Shown here piece after piece: positions 1 through 7,491 of a DNA stretch of 14,346 nt. Location of the stretch: assembly GCA_028714055.1 (NCBI GenBank), contig JAQTNB010000006.1, forward strand, positions 1 through 14,346, given 5' to 3'. The DNA is from Candidatus Omnitrophota bacterium (GTDB taxonomy: Bacteria; Omnitrophota; Gorgyraeia; Gygaellales; Profunditerraquicolaceae). The first letter of the stretch is position 1; each line of letters starts with the position of its first letter. The translations under genes and the position numbers were made by a program. The notes below the pieces were generated by a model. The model worked only from the letters and a program-made list of their open reading frames with translations. It ran no database searches and was not told the origin of the DNA.

Positions 1-361
1 ACAGGACAAACATTCCCACGGCAGCGCCGGCATAATGCAGCCATAACGGCAGGAGTATGAGCGTCCAGTAAGACAAATCCAGATTGTGTAAGCTGGTGAT
101 CAGGTAAAAGGGCCAGAGGGGCAGATAATATGTGTCGGCAAAATACCGGCCGTAAAAGGGGATGGCTCCGCACCAGGTGTGCGGGTCCCACAACGGCAGG
201 ACCCCGTTTTGCAGGCTGCGGGCGACAAACACATAACGGGGGAATTCCTCCATCGCCTGATCGTCATGAAACAAACCCTGCCACCCGGCCATCGCCGGCA
301 CAAACAGGGCAGTCACGCAGCAAACAAGAAAAATGAGAGCCAGCGCATTCCCGCGTACCAT
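1..361 (-). CDS. YfhO-like polytopic membrane protein (N-terminal part, runs off window)
   Basis: The frame is open from an ATG at 361 to the left edge of the window, so only about 120 residues are visible. They begin with a hydrophobic helix (residues 7-25), followed by an extracytoplasmic stretch with a DDQ motif near residues 33-35, the text LQNGVLPLWDPHTWCG, then YYLPLWPFYL and a further membrane helix. The pattern 'NG.LPLWDP...G' followed by hydrophobic segments is typical of YfhO-type and related dolichol-phosphate-mannose transferase-like membrane proteins, which are thought to move sugars onto envelope polymers or lipids. A GAGG lies 8 bases before this ATG and supports it. An in-frame ATG at 388, two bases after the stop of the preceding gene, is the alternative start and would add nine residues. 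Family assignment is from pattern only; the diagnostic middle and C-terminus are outside the window. Confidence 0.7.
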   Translation of the reverse strand, partial: MVRGNALALIFLVCCVTALFVPAMAGWQGLFHDDQAMEEFPRYVFVARSLQNGVLPLWDPHTWCGAIPFYGRYFADTYYLPLWPFYLITSLHNLDLSYWTLILLPLWLHYAGAAVGMFVL

Positions 362-390
362 AGATCTTGCCTCGAAGGGAGCGGGCATCG

Positions 391-1071
391 TTAAAAGCCG
401 AAGTTAAGGCTTACGGCAAAGGCCTGCGTATCAAGAAACTGCCCCTCCAGGTTAAGCCATATTTTTTGGCCGAGCGGAACATCGCAGCCGATAACCACTC
501 CGATATCCTTGGTGAGATCGGACATCCTGCGCTTACGGTCTTCTTCCACTTTATGTATATAGTCCAGGCGCGACCATTTCACCCCGGCGTACGGGAGAAG
601 GCCGCCGACGCCGTGCGAAGCAAGCAGGGAGAACTGCCAGTCGTCGAGGATAGCGGCGTGTTTTGTGCCGCCCAGATGCGTTTTTTGCGGATGGACGCTG
701 ATGTGCTGGAAACCAAAGACCACCGCGCTCTTTTGAGCTTCATAGACCTTCAGGCGCAGGCCGTATCCTCCGGCAAAAGAAGAGCTGTAATCGATCTCGC
801 CGCTTGTTATCGGGCGCTGCTTGATGTTCCCGGCGCCTCCTTTTAGATCCAGGGAAAGCCAGCCGGTGATACCGTAAGAGAGCAGGAGGAATTGCTGCGA
901 GCTTCTTACCTTTCCGTGCCCGTCTTCAAGGTATCTCTTGAGGATCACGTGGGTCTGCGCGCCGCCAAAAAATCCGCCCTTCTCCGGCATTTTGGTGCCG
1001 TAGCATGGCGCGGCAAACGCGGCGGTCAAAAAAAGGTGGAACGCCGCGCAAAACAAGATCAGCCGTCTCAT
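391..1071 (-). CDS. Predicted outer-membrane beta-barrel protein
   Basis: This 226-residue protein starts with a signal peptide: basic MRR, a hydrophobic core, and probable cleavage after AAFA near residue 20. The rest has alternating short beta-strand-like stretches rich in G, Y, F and L, with polar turns (for example SSSFAGGYGLRLKVY), and it ends in ...SLNFGF. A C-terminal Phe is the usual BAM recognition signal of outer-membrane barrels. About eight strands would fit the length. No close functional family is recognised. Two consecutive ATGs exist at 1074 and 1071. The Shine-Dalgarno AGGAGGG abuts the first one, so the second, with normal spacing, is preferred. The gene lies upstream of the YfhO-like gene with a gap of a few bases (co-transcription likely). 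On its 5' side is the hairpin-bearing non-coding region, so its own promoter is not obvious. Confidence 0.75.
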   Translation of the reverse strand: MRRLILFCAAFHLFLTAAFAAPCYGTKMPEKGGFFGGAQTHVILKRYLEDGHGKVRSSQQFLLLSYGITGWLSLDLKGGAGNIKQRPITSGEIDYSSSFAGGYGLRLKVYEAQKSAVVFGFQHISVHPQKTHLGGTKHAAILDDWQFSLLASHGVGGLLPYAGVKWSRLDYIHKVEEDRKRRMSDLTKDIGVVIGCDVPLGQKIWLNLEGQFLDTQAFAVSLNFGF

Positions 1072-1083
1072 CATCCCTCCTGA

Positions 1084-1176
1084 GTGAAGCTCCGCGGGCT
1101 AGAGCCCGCGGCTTCCTCCCCTCTTGAAAGACACAATTGCATTCCTCCCCCGGGCTTAAACCCGGAGGTTCCTGTC
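1084..1176 (-). repeat. Paired hairpins resembling IS200/IS605-type element ends (no transposase)
   Basis: The 141-bp gap 1075-1215 holds two imperfect palindromes about 40 bp apart. Hairpin A has a 9-bp perfect stem, CCGCGGGCT (1092-1100) against AGCCCGCGG (1103-1111). Hairpin B has stem CCGGG (1150-1154) against CCCGG (1161-1165), with extra CCT/AGG pairing outside a bulge. Read on the minus strand, both are preceded by GGAA, and the second ends in GAGCTTCAC. This layout resembles the sub-terminal hairpins at the right end of IS605/IS1341 (TnpB) elements. One minus-strand frame stays open across both hairpins (down to 1071), as tnpB 3' ends often do. No TnpA or TnpB gene is present, so this would be a remnant or a small palindrome-type miniature element. 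There is no T-run after either stem, which argues against intrinsic terminators. Confidence 0.5.
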
Positions 1177-1215
1177 GGGGGATTGACAGATATTACCCCG
1201 GGGCCTTGCGCGGGC

Positions 1216-1851
1216 TCACCCCCCCAAAGGGCATGACCCGCAGCGGGGCTCGTTTTTCCGGCAAAAATCCTTTGCCAGCTTGACCAGCAACGCGTGATAT
1301 TCGTTGAACAGCCGCGCATCGGCTTTAAGCTTGGAAATAAAAAATGCCCGCAGGCTTTCGTAATCGCGCGCCTCGGGAGCAAGGTTATGGCGCGCGCATA
1401 CCCTTCTGGTATACGCATCGATGACAAAGGCCGGTTTATTGAACGCGTAAAGCAGGATGGAATCCGCGGTTTCCGGGCCGATGCCTTTCACGCGCAATAA
1501 TTCCCTGCGCAGCTCCCCGGCCTCCTTGCGGCCCATGCGCGCCAGGTTACCTGCGTAGGCATCGAACAAAAATTCCAGGAATGCCTTAAGCCGCCGGGCC
1601 TTCAGGTTATAATACCCGGCCGGCCTGATAAGCGCCGCGAGCCTGCGCACGGGGAGCCGCCGAAGCGCGCCGGGATTCAACAGGCGTTCTTTTTTTAAAC
1701 GCCGGATCGCCTGCTCGACGTTGCGCCAGCTGGTATTCTGCGTCAGTATCGCTCCGACGATGACCTCAAAGGGCGTTTCAGCCGGCCACCAGTGCTGCGG
1801 TCCAAAACAGGCGAACAGCCTGCGGTAGATCCCGTAAGGGCCCCTCCCCAT
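1216..1851 (-). CDS. Endonuclease III-like HhH-GPD DNA glycosylase, incomplete Fe-S loop
   Basis: This 211-residue HhH-GPD protein is a probable base-excision-repair glycosylase. The text FEVIVGAILTQNTSW (28-42) matches the helix after the pocket. The helix-hairpin-helix is LLRVKGIGPETAD (118-130), and the catalytic aspartate is D145 in FVIDAYTRRV. The lysine that makes E. coli Nth a bifunctional lyase (Lys120 of GVGRKTA) is replaced by E127 (GIGPETA), as in MagIII-like monofunctional glycosylases, so AP-lyase activity is unlikely. Cysteines C197, C204 and C207 give the C-x6-C-x2-C part of the Fe-S loop, but the protein stops four residues later, before the fourth cysteine. The stop follows a run of seven G. 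The start ATG overlaps the stop of the PilZ gene (TGATG), indicating translational coupling. The hairpin repeat lies just downstream and may have replaced the original 3' end. Confidence 0.85.
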   Translation of the reverse strand: MGRGPYGIYRRLFACFGPQHWWPAETPFEVIVGAILTQNTSWRNVEQAIRRLKKERLLNPGALRRLPVRRLAALIRPAGYYNLKARRLKAFLEFLFDAYAGNLARMGRKEAGELRRELLRVKGIGPETADSILLYAFNKPAFVIDAYTRRVCARHNLAPEARDYESLRAFFISKLKADARLFNEYHALLVKLAKDFCRKNEPRCGSCPLGG

Positions 1852-3806
1852 CAGTCTTTCAGCTCCAGGGGGTTGTAATTGTAATAGGCAAAGATCGTGT
1901 AGGTCGTCCCCGAGACAGAACCGGTCGAGTTACCCCGGGGGGTCATCCACCCGTGCCCGGTATCGGCAAGCTCCTGGGTCGCATACGGAAGGCAGCTTTC
2001 CCCCTGTCCCGACGGCGAAGGGCTGGAAATAATCATATTGCTGAGGTTCGCGAGGTATTCGTCGGCCTTGACCAGGTACGCCCGGGATTTTGCGATCATC
2101 CCTTTTTTATGGTAAAAATCAGCCATGATCTTAAACGAGATCACCATCTGGGCGGTCCATTCGGAAGAGACAATGCCTCCGCGCGCCACGTGCACCTGCG
2201 GCGCAAAATCAAAACCCTTGATCTTGATCGGCTGAGCCTCCCCGGGCCTGAGATACTCCACCTCGACCGAGCAGTGCTCTTCGGCAAACTCCATGATCCT
2301 GTCCGGATTCATCCCCAGCTCTTCAAGCTTTGCCGGGCCGATCGCCGCGATGGACCAGGCATAGGTATCGGTGGCAATGGTTGAGTCGCCTTTCCCGCGT
2401 TTGATGGGAAGGTCTGTCTTGCCGTAGGTATGTTTGACCAGCCAGTTTAAAACGCGGTCGCGCGCCTGCGCATAGGCGTCGTTGCGCGTTGTCTTGTGCA
2501 GCATATCGTAAAACGCGTATGCATCGAGGTTATGCTCCGTCGCATACCATTGGACTTCCGGGCCTCCGCGTATGCCTCCGTCGGGGTCCTGGGCCTGCAG
2601 CTGCATGACATCCTGCGCGATCTCTTCCGCCAGCTTCAGGTAACCGGGGTCCCCGGTCCTTTTGACATACTGGACGATGGCGATCCCCAGCCAGATATTG
2701 GGGCCGCTGTGCACGATGAATTCCGCGGGCGTACCGTCGTCGGCGTAATAGGCGTTGAAAAAAAGCTTGTTCTGGCGTTTGGCCTTCTTGTCAAAGAATT
2801 CGAGCATCTTCTTTGCCCGCTCAAAATCGGAGAAATTGACATATGCCTGCAAGGCCAGGGATTCATCGTAGATAAAGGCCCAGTTATCGATGTCGCTGTC
2901 CCCTTCAAAGCTCATCACCAGCCCCGTGCGGGGGTTCTGATGGATCGTAAGCCACTGATACATCTTGTCGAGGTTTGCCCGCTCAAGACTGGCCTTGCGC
3001 TTATCGAGGTTGAGCAATTCTTCGGTGACGGTGTTCTCTTTGTGCTGCAGCGAGATCAGCGCTTCCTGGGCAGAGGTCTTTTCCTTGCTCAGCGTGTCGA
3101 TCAGGGCGTTAAGCTCGGCGACCCGGCGCATGGTATTGGCCTCTTCGAGCTTCGTCTGTTCGCTCAGCTTTGCCTTATCTTCTTCGACCGTGCGTATGCG
3201 CGCCTTGAGCGCTTCGATCCTGACCTGCAGGTCATCCCGGTCCTTATTGATCTCCTTTATCTTCTGTTTGGCAACGCTGGATTCCTGGAGGATCTTCACC
3301 AGCTGCGAAACAAGCGCTTTGTTGCCCTTGACAAGCTTTACGTTTATGTAGCTGTCGACGGCAAAAGCAGCGCCCAGGGCAATGATCACTCCCAGCACCA
3401 GGGGCACAAAAAGCCTTTTTGCCCTGGCGTAACGGATGATCTGGAGGCTCCCCTCGGCAGAGATATTTTCATAACGCAGCCCGATAAAATATTTGCCGGG
3501 CTGCTCCGCTGATGCCTGGACCCAGGCGATCTGGGCCACGGCGGCGATCGGGGTGCGGGAGAAGGGCATCTCGATCCCCAAGGATATGCGCACCTGCCGG
3601 TTTTTGATCAACAGCGCGAATGCCTGGTCAAGGTTGTTGATCGCCAGGCAAATCCCCCCCTTACTGATGTTATTGGTAAAACCCTGCAACCATGCGGAGA
3701 CCGCCTCCTTGGTATCGGGGTTCAGCAGTTGGAACTGCACCGGAAAGACCGAATCAAGCCGTATGTATTGCCTGCGTTCCTGTTCCAGGGGGTCGTTAGT
3801 AGCCAT
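1851..3806 (-). CDS. PilZ - transmembrane - coiled-coil - (alpha/alpha) toroid protein
   Basis: This protein has 651 residues. An N-terminal PilZ domain (about 11-125) carries both c-di-GMP-binding signatures: RRQYIR (11-16, RxxxR) and N46-x-S48-x-G50-G51. One transmembrane helix follows (131-151), preceded by basic residues, so the PilZ domain should be cytoplasmic and the rest periplasmic. Residues about 160-285 are a long heptad-rich coiled coil. Residues about 286-645 contain repeated helical hairpins with conserved-looking pieces (YDESLALQAY, HSGPNIWLGIAI, YATEHNLDAYAFYDML, STIATDTYAWSIAA, GRG-like turns) typical of six-hairpin glycosidase-like (alpha/alpha) toroids. E424, H425 and D428 are candidate active-site residues. 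The start has GAGGAG three bases ahead and lies 14 bp after the lipoprotein gene. Inference: an inner-membrane sensor that links c-di-GMP to periplasmic glycan binding or processing. Substrate and even catalysis are unknown. Confidence 0.85.
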   Translation of the reverse strand: MATNDPLEQERRQYIRLDSVFPVQFQLLNPDTKEAVSAWLQGFTNNISKGGICLAINNLDQAFALLIKNRQVRISLGIEMPFSRTPIAAVAQIAWVQASAEQPGKYFIGLRYENISAEGSLQIIRYARAKRLFVPLVLGVIIALGAAFAVDSYINVKLVKGNKALVSQLVKILQESSVAKQKIKEINKDRDDLQVRIEALKARIRTVEEDKAKLSEQTKLEEANTMRRVAELNALIDTLSKEKTSAQEALISLQHKENTVTEELLNLDKRKASLERANLDKMYQWLTIHQNPRTGLVMSFEGDSDIDNWAFIYDESLALQAYVNFSDFERAKKMLEFFDKKAKRQNKLFFNAYYADDGTPAEFIVHSGPNIWLGIAIVQYVKRTGDPGYLKLAEEIAQDVMQLQAQDPDGGIRGGPEVQWYATEHNLDAYAFYDMLHKTTRNDAYAQARDRVLNWLVKHTYGKTDLPIKRGKGDSTIATDTYAWSIAAIGPAKLEELGMNPDRIMEFAEEHCSVEVEYLRPGEAQPIKIKGFDFAPQVHVARGGIVSSEWTAQMVISFKIMADFYHKKGMIAKSRAYLVKADEYLANLSNMIISSPSPSGQGESCLPYATQELADTGHGWMTPRGNSTGSVSGTTYTIFAYYNYNPLELKD

Positions 3807-3820
3807 GGGCTCCTCGTCTT

Positions 3821-6217
3821 TTATTGCGGGCTTCTCTCAAAGATTATCCTCTGCTTAAGCCTGGTAGCCAGCGATTCAAAACGTGCCTTGAATTCGGGGT
3901 ATTCATCCTGGGTAATAAAGCTTTTCTTCAGGGCGATCTTCTGTAAAACACGGATACGATCCTTGTTCTTTTCGTAGGTTACCCGCAACGAGAACCAGGG
4001 GCTCTCTTCCTGGACATTCTCGGGTAGATAGCGTATGGCAAACCCCTGCGGGGTCTCGACTTCAAAAACGGTCTCTTTGGTGTCCAGGAGCGCCAGGTCT
4101 AACGGGTAACGGCGCGCGTCTTTTGCCACGAGGGAGGAATCAAAGCTTACCAGCTGCGGCATAATGCGTAAGTTACCGGCTCCTGTCAGGTACTCCGGCC
4201 CCGAGAAGGCATAACGCAGGATGACCGGCTGGTCAAGGTCACCCTGTTTTTCGGCCGAAAAGCTTTCCAGGCGCGCGCCGATCGAAATATCCTGTATTTT
4301 TTCTTTCAGCGCCTGCTCGATCAATTCCGGCGGGGTATAGAGCAGCCAATAACGCTGCGCCTGTTCGTACATCCCTTTGGTGGTAACGGCCTTTTTACCG
4401 GCGATGCTTTCGTCGTCGTTGATGCGTATGGAAAGCTCCTGGCGCACGAGGTTGTGCTCCGCCGCAAAGGTCGGGGTGCGCTGTATGCGAAAGCCGTCCT
4501 CCCGGAAAACCAGGACCGCCCTGTCCTGGTCATCCACGGGCAGGTCGCCGAATGGGCAGGTCTCGGCAGTCGGGTCAAGAAATACCGTCTTTGAGCCGAT
4601 CTCAACAACGGCAATGCAATGGTTAAAGAGCACCGAAGGAAAATCATCCCGCAGGTTGTAGTACGACCGTGTGGAGATAAGCACCGGCCAGGCATTCAAC
4701 CCCGCCTCCTTAAGCATCGCGACCAAAAGTATCGCCTGATCTTTGCAATCGCCGTATTTATTCCTGAAAATATCCTCGGCGCGGTGAGGCTCATACCCTG
4801 CCTGGCCGTACTCCACCGCCACGTAGCGGATCTTCTGCGCGCAGAAATTGTAGATCGCCCGCGCCTTTTCTTCCGGCGCCATCCGTGCGCCGGTAAGCTC
4901 CCTGACCTTGGCTTTGATGGAAGGGTCCGCGGCGATCTTATCCCGGGCGAGTGCCCACCACCATCGGTAAACCTGCTGCCAATCCGTAAACGTCGAGGCC
5001 AGGATCGTGGGATTGATCTCCACATCCGGAGGCATGTTGGATTCCGGGATGATCTGCGGAATGCCGGAAAACTCCCAGCGGTATGTGATCCGCTTCTCGT
5101 CACTACTGACCGATGGTTCCAGCGCCTGGGCCGATGTATTGTAACCTGCGTTGATCGTTTTCAACGAAAGCGGGCGGTCCTTCGGAACGCTTACCAGGAA
5201 CTTCGCGCGCAGGATGGGCTCGGAGCTTTCCAGGGGGTAACTTAAGACCGTGTCTTTCTCGTTGATCAACTTATTGCGGCGCACCCGCACTTTATATTCC
5301 ACGATCGCCCCCTCGCTTATTTCGGGGAAGGAAATGATAAAGACGCGGACATTGCTGTAAAGGGGGAAATTAAGGTACTTGGAGACATCCCGGATGTGGC
5401 GGCTGCCGACATCCACGATGATCCCGTCGGGGCGGATGGTGCGGGCATATTCCAGGTCTACCCGTTCGTAGGTGGAATCGTATTCAAGGTGGCTTTCGGA
5501 GAAGTCCTCCTTCCCCCGTTCGTTAAGGATCTTGATGATATAGTGGAGGGTCGCGACCTGCGTATTGTCGGCGCCGACCTCGATAGACTCTTCGCAGGAT
5601 AATATCAAGGCCCCTGCCTGGGGGTATTCCTCCTGGCCGGGTGCGCGCGCGATCAACCCGGCGGTCTCCGGGCTTGCCTGGTTTATCCCGACGCTCTCGC
5701 CGGTATCCCTGCCGATGATCCCGATACGCTCGTGCGCCCGGGCAAAGAACCTGTCCTGCTTTTTGATCGCGCGGTATGCGCCGAGCGCCTGGTCAAAAAG
5801 GTGCAGCTTCTCGCAGGTCAACCCGTAATAATACAGGCATTCGTCGTCCCGGCATTTGCCCTGATCAAAGATCGCCAGCGCTTCCTGAAAATTCCCGGCC
5901 TTAAAATGCGACAATGCCAGGAACTTGGGGGCGCGCTCGTCTGCGCTCCGGGCGAAGGCATCAACCGCGGCTTCAAAATCTCCTCCCTGATAATAGAGGC
6001 TGCCGAGCTCAAAATACAGGCTATCCGACCCGTTGTTTTTGGCGATAAGCCCGGTATAGGCCTTCACTGCGGCGTCATACGATTCCCGCGAACGCGCGGC
6101 TTCCTTGCGCGCGCGCTCAAGGACAGGCTCCCGGTCTATGCAACCGCTCAGGGATAAAACCAGGCACGCCGCGACTGCAAGGAAGGCCCTTTTTTTAACG
6201 GTAGCGGTAATACGCAT
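3821..6217 (-). CDS. TPR - DUF3857 - transglutaminase-like lipoprotein
   Basis: This is a 798-residue lipoprotein. The start chosen is the ATG at 6217, with AAGGAG six bases upstream, because it gives a proper lipoprotein signal peptide: KKR, a hydrophobic core and the lipobox L-S-G-C26. An in-frame start at 6403 would add 62 unconvincing residues inside hypD. After C26 come TPR-like helical repeats (about 45-165), then a beta-rich DUF3857 region (about 210-440; LEYDSTYERVDLEYARTIRP, EGAIVEYKVRVRR), and a transglutaminase-like core with a plausible triad: C491 in YGDCKDQA, H533 in FNHCIAVV and D548 in FLDPTAE. A beta-sandwich tail follows. DUF3857-transglutaminase proteins are usually envelope-located; substrates are generally unknown. 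The gene overlaps the 3' end of hypD by 23 bp and precedes the PilZ gene by 14 bp, so it is probably a partner of the PilZ/toroid protein. Confidence 0.88.
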   Translation of the reverse strand: MRITATVKKRAFLAVAACLVLSLSGCIDREPVLERARKEAARSRESYDAAVKAYTGLIAKNNGSDSLYFELGSLYYQGGDFEAAVDAFARSADERAPKFLALSHFKAGNFQEALAIFDQGKCRDDECLYYYGLTCEKLHLFDQALGAYRAIKKQDRFFARAHERIGIIGRDTGESVGINQASPETAGLIARAPGQEEYPQAGALILSCEESIEVGADNTQVATLHYIIKILNERGKEDFSESHLEYDSTYERVDLEYARTIRPDGIIVDVGSRHIRDVSKYLNFPLYSNVRVFIISFPEISEGAIVEYKVRVRRNKLINEKDTVLSYPLESSEPILRAKFLVSVPKDRPLSLKTINAGYNTSAQALEPSVSSDEKRITYRWEFSGIPQIIPESNMPPDVEINPTILASTFTDWQQVYRWWWALARDKIAADPSIKAKVRELTGARMAPEEKARAIYNFCAQKIRYVAVEYGQAGYEPHRAEDIFRNKYGDCKDQAILLVAMLKEAGLNAWPVLISTRSYYNLRDDFPSVLFNHCIAVVEIGSKTVFLDPTAETCPFGDLPVDDQDRAVLVFREDGFRIQRTPTFAAEHNLVRQELSIRINDDESIAGKKAVTTKGMYEQAQRYWLLYTPPELIEQALKEKIQDISIGARLESFSAEKQGDLDQPVILRYAFSGPEYLTGAGNLRIMPQLVSFDSSLVAKDARRYPLDLALLDTKETVFEVETPQGFAIRYLPENVQEESPWFSLRVTYEKNKDRIRVLQKIALKKSFITQDEYPEFKARFESLATRLKQRIIFERSPQ

Positions 6218-7292
6218 TGCATACTCCTTCAGACGATACCATGCACGGCCCCAGAGGGCGGGAAGGGGAACATTTTTTTCTAAAAAGGGGGCACTCAACC
6301 GGGGAGATCTGCGCCGCCAATACCTCCTGGCAACGGCAGGAAACATCCCCCGTGCCCTTACGGGCAGGCGTAACGGCGGGAACCGGAATTGCATGCTCCG
6401 CATCGAACTCCCGCAGCCGTTTCCTTAACCTAAGGCCGCTTGCCTCGATCACGCCCAGGCCGCGCCAATCCGCCCGGGACACCTCAAAGACATCGGCGAT
6501 GATACGCTGGGCCCGGCGGTTCCCGCAGGGCTTGACCAGGCGCCGATACTGGTTGACTACCCCGGGCGTGCGGTCCTTATGCTGCCTGATGAGGCTCAAG
6601 ATCCCCTGAAGCATATCATGAGGTTCAAATCCCGCGATACAACAGCCTATTGTATAACTTTTTGCGATAAAATCATAGGGTTTTATACCGATGATGCTGG
6701 AGACATGGCCCGGGCAGAGAAACCCCCGGATCTTGGGGCCCATGCCGCGGGTAAGCAGATGCCGCATGGCAGGCGGGATGAGTTTCAGAGACGAGAAAAA
6801 GAATAAATTCTTCACCCCCGCCCGAAAGGCCGCGCGCACGGTCAGGGCTATGGTCGGCGCGGTCGTCTCAAAGCCTACCGCCAGGAATATGACCTTATGC
6901 CGGGGGTTCTTTTGGGCGAGGAGAAGCGCCTCAAGCGCCGAATATACCAGGTGGACGCTGGCGCCGCGGGCCCTTTCTTTTTCCAGGGTGGAAGCGCTGC
7001 CGGGGACGCGCAGCATATCCCCGTATGTCGCTATGATCGTCCCGGGGAGCCGCGCATACAAAATCGCGCGGTCGATAAAATCGGGGGCCGATACGCACAC
7101 CGGGCATCCCGGGCCGGCCAGGAGTTTAAGCTGCGGCGGAAGGATCTTATGCAGGCCGAACCTGCGGAAATTCTGCGTATGGGTGCCGCATACCTCCATA
7201 AAGGTCGTTTCCTGCCGGGGGCATTCTTTTTGTATGGCGCCCGCAAGCAGGCCGACTAACCTGGGAGCGCGGAATTCATCAACGTATTTCAT
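6195..7292 (-). CDS. hypD: Hydrogenase maturation protein HypD
   Basis: A full-length HypD of 365 residues. HypD is the Fe-S scaffold that, with HypC, holds the iron ion while HypE/HypF-made cyanide ligands and CO are attached before transfer to [NiFe]-hydrogenase large subunits, in the cytoplasm. Visible family motifs are C35-GTHT, the GPGCPVC pair (C63, C66), GFETTAPT (140-147), FLCPGHVSSIIG, and a C-terminal cysteine set (C334, C341, C350, C358) within ECPLFRKKC and GPCMVSSEGVC, which ligates the [4Fe-4S] cluster. The start ATG at 7292 gives MKYVDEFR, the normal N-terminus. It overlaps the end of hypC by 14 bp and has no clear Shine-Dalgarno, so translation is probably coupled. The 3' end overlaps the lipoprotein start, so the usual next gene, hypE, is not here. 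Confidence 0.97.
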   Translation of the reverse strand: MKYVDEFRAPRLVGLLAGAIQKECPRQETTFMEVCGTHTQNFRRFGLHKILPPQLKLLAGPGCPVCVSAPDFIDRAILYARLPGTIIATYGDMLRVPGSASTLEKERARGASVHLVYSALEALLLAQKNPRHKVIFLAVGFETTAPTIALTVRAAFRAGVKNLFFFSSLKLIPPAMRHLLTRGMGPKIRGFLCPGHVSSIIGIKPYDFIAKSYTIGCCIAGFEPHDMLQGILSLIRQHKDRTPGVVNQYRRLVKPCGNRRAQRIIADVFEVSRADWRGLGVIEASGLRLRKRLREFDAEHAIPVPAVTPARKGTGDVSCRCQEVLAAQISPVECPLFRKKCSPSRPLGPCMVSSEGVCNAYYRYR

Positions 7293-7488
7293 CGATGATC
7301 TGAAGTGTTTGGCGGGCTTTGCGGGGGTCGACTTTTTCGATCGCAAAACCCGCGTGAACCAGCACATAATCCCCGGCCTTGAGGCCGGCGACCATCTGGA
7401 TGTTAACGCTCCGGCGCAGCCTGCCGCTTTCAACGGTGGCAAATTCACCGCTCATCTGCACGATTTTCATCGGGATCCCAAGGCACAT
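7279..7488 (-). CDS. hypC: Hydrogenase maturation chaperone HypC/HybG family
   Basis: This 69-residue HypC begins with MCLGIPMKIV. Cys2, exposed after Met removal, binds the iron of the Fe(CN)2CO unit and later interacts with the hydrogenase large subunit. The small OB-fold body is recognisable in AGDYVLVHAGFAIEKVD, the HypC hallmark. Length is normal for the family (70-90 residues). The gene starts 3 bp after the stop of the HypF-like gene and overlaps hypD by 14 bp. No strong Shine-Dalgarno precedes it, so coupling to the upstream gene is likely. A neighbouring HypD confirms the hydrogenase role over other OB-fold chaperones. No hydrogenase structural gene lies in the window. Confidence 0.96.
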   Translation of the reverse strand: MCLGIPMKIVQMSGEFATVESGRLRRSVNIQMVAGLKAGDYVLVHAGFAIEKVDPRKARQTLQIIDEIR

Positions 7489-7491
7489 AGC

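Noticed and set aside
367..846. 159-residue plus-strand frame opposite the beta-barrel gene
   Set aside because: No family signature; the minus-strand frame has a signal peptide and C-terminal Phe, so it is the real gene.
1084..1176. Hairpins as rho-independent terminators of the ten-gene unit
   Set aside because: Stems are GC-rich but neither is followed by a T-run on either strand; the GGAA and TTCAC context fits element ends better.
2496..3512. 338-residue open frame on the plus strand
   Set aside because: It lies fully antisense to the PilZ/toroid gene, has no recognisable motif or ribosome-binding site, and its length follows from the codon bias of the opposite strand.
6218..6403. N-terminal extension of the transglutaminase lipoprotein to 6403
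   Set aside because: The extension is buried in hypD, looks like shadow sequence, and would destroy the lipoprotein signal that begins at 6217 after a good Shine-Dalgarno.
7293..7448. N-terminal extension of HypD to 7448
   Set aside because: It overlaps hypC in another frame; HypD proteins start with the MKYVDEFR-like segment at 7292.
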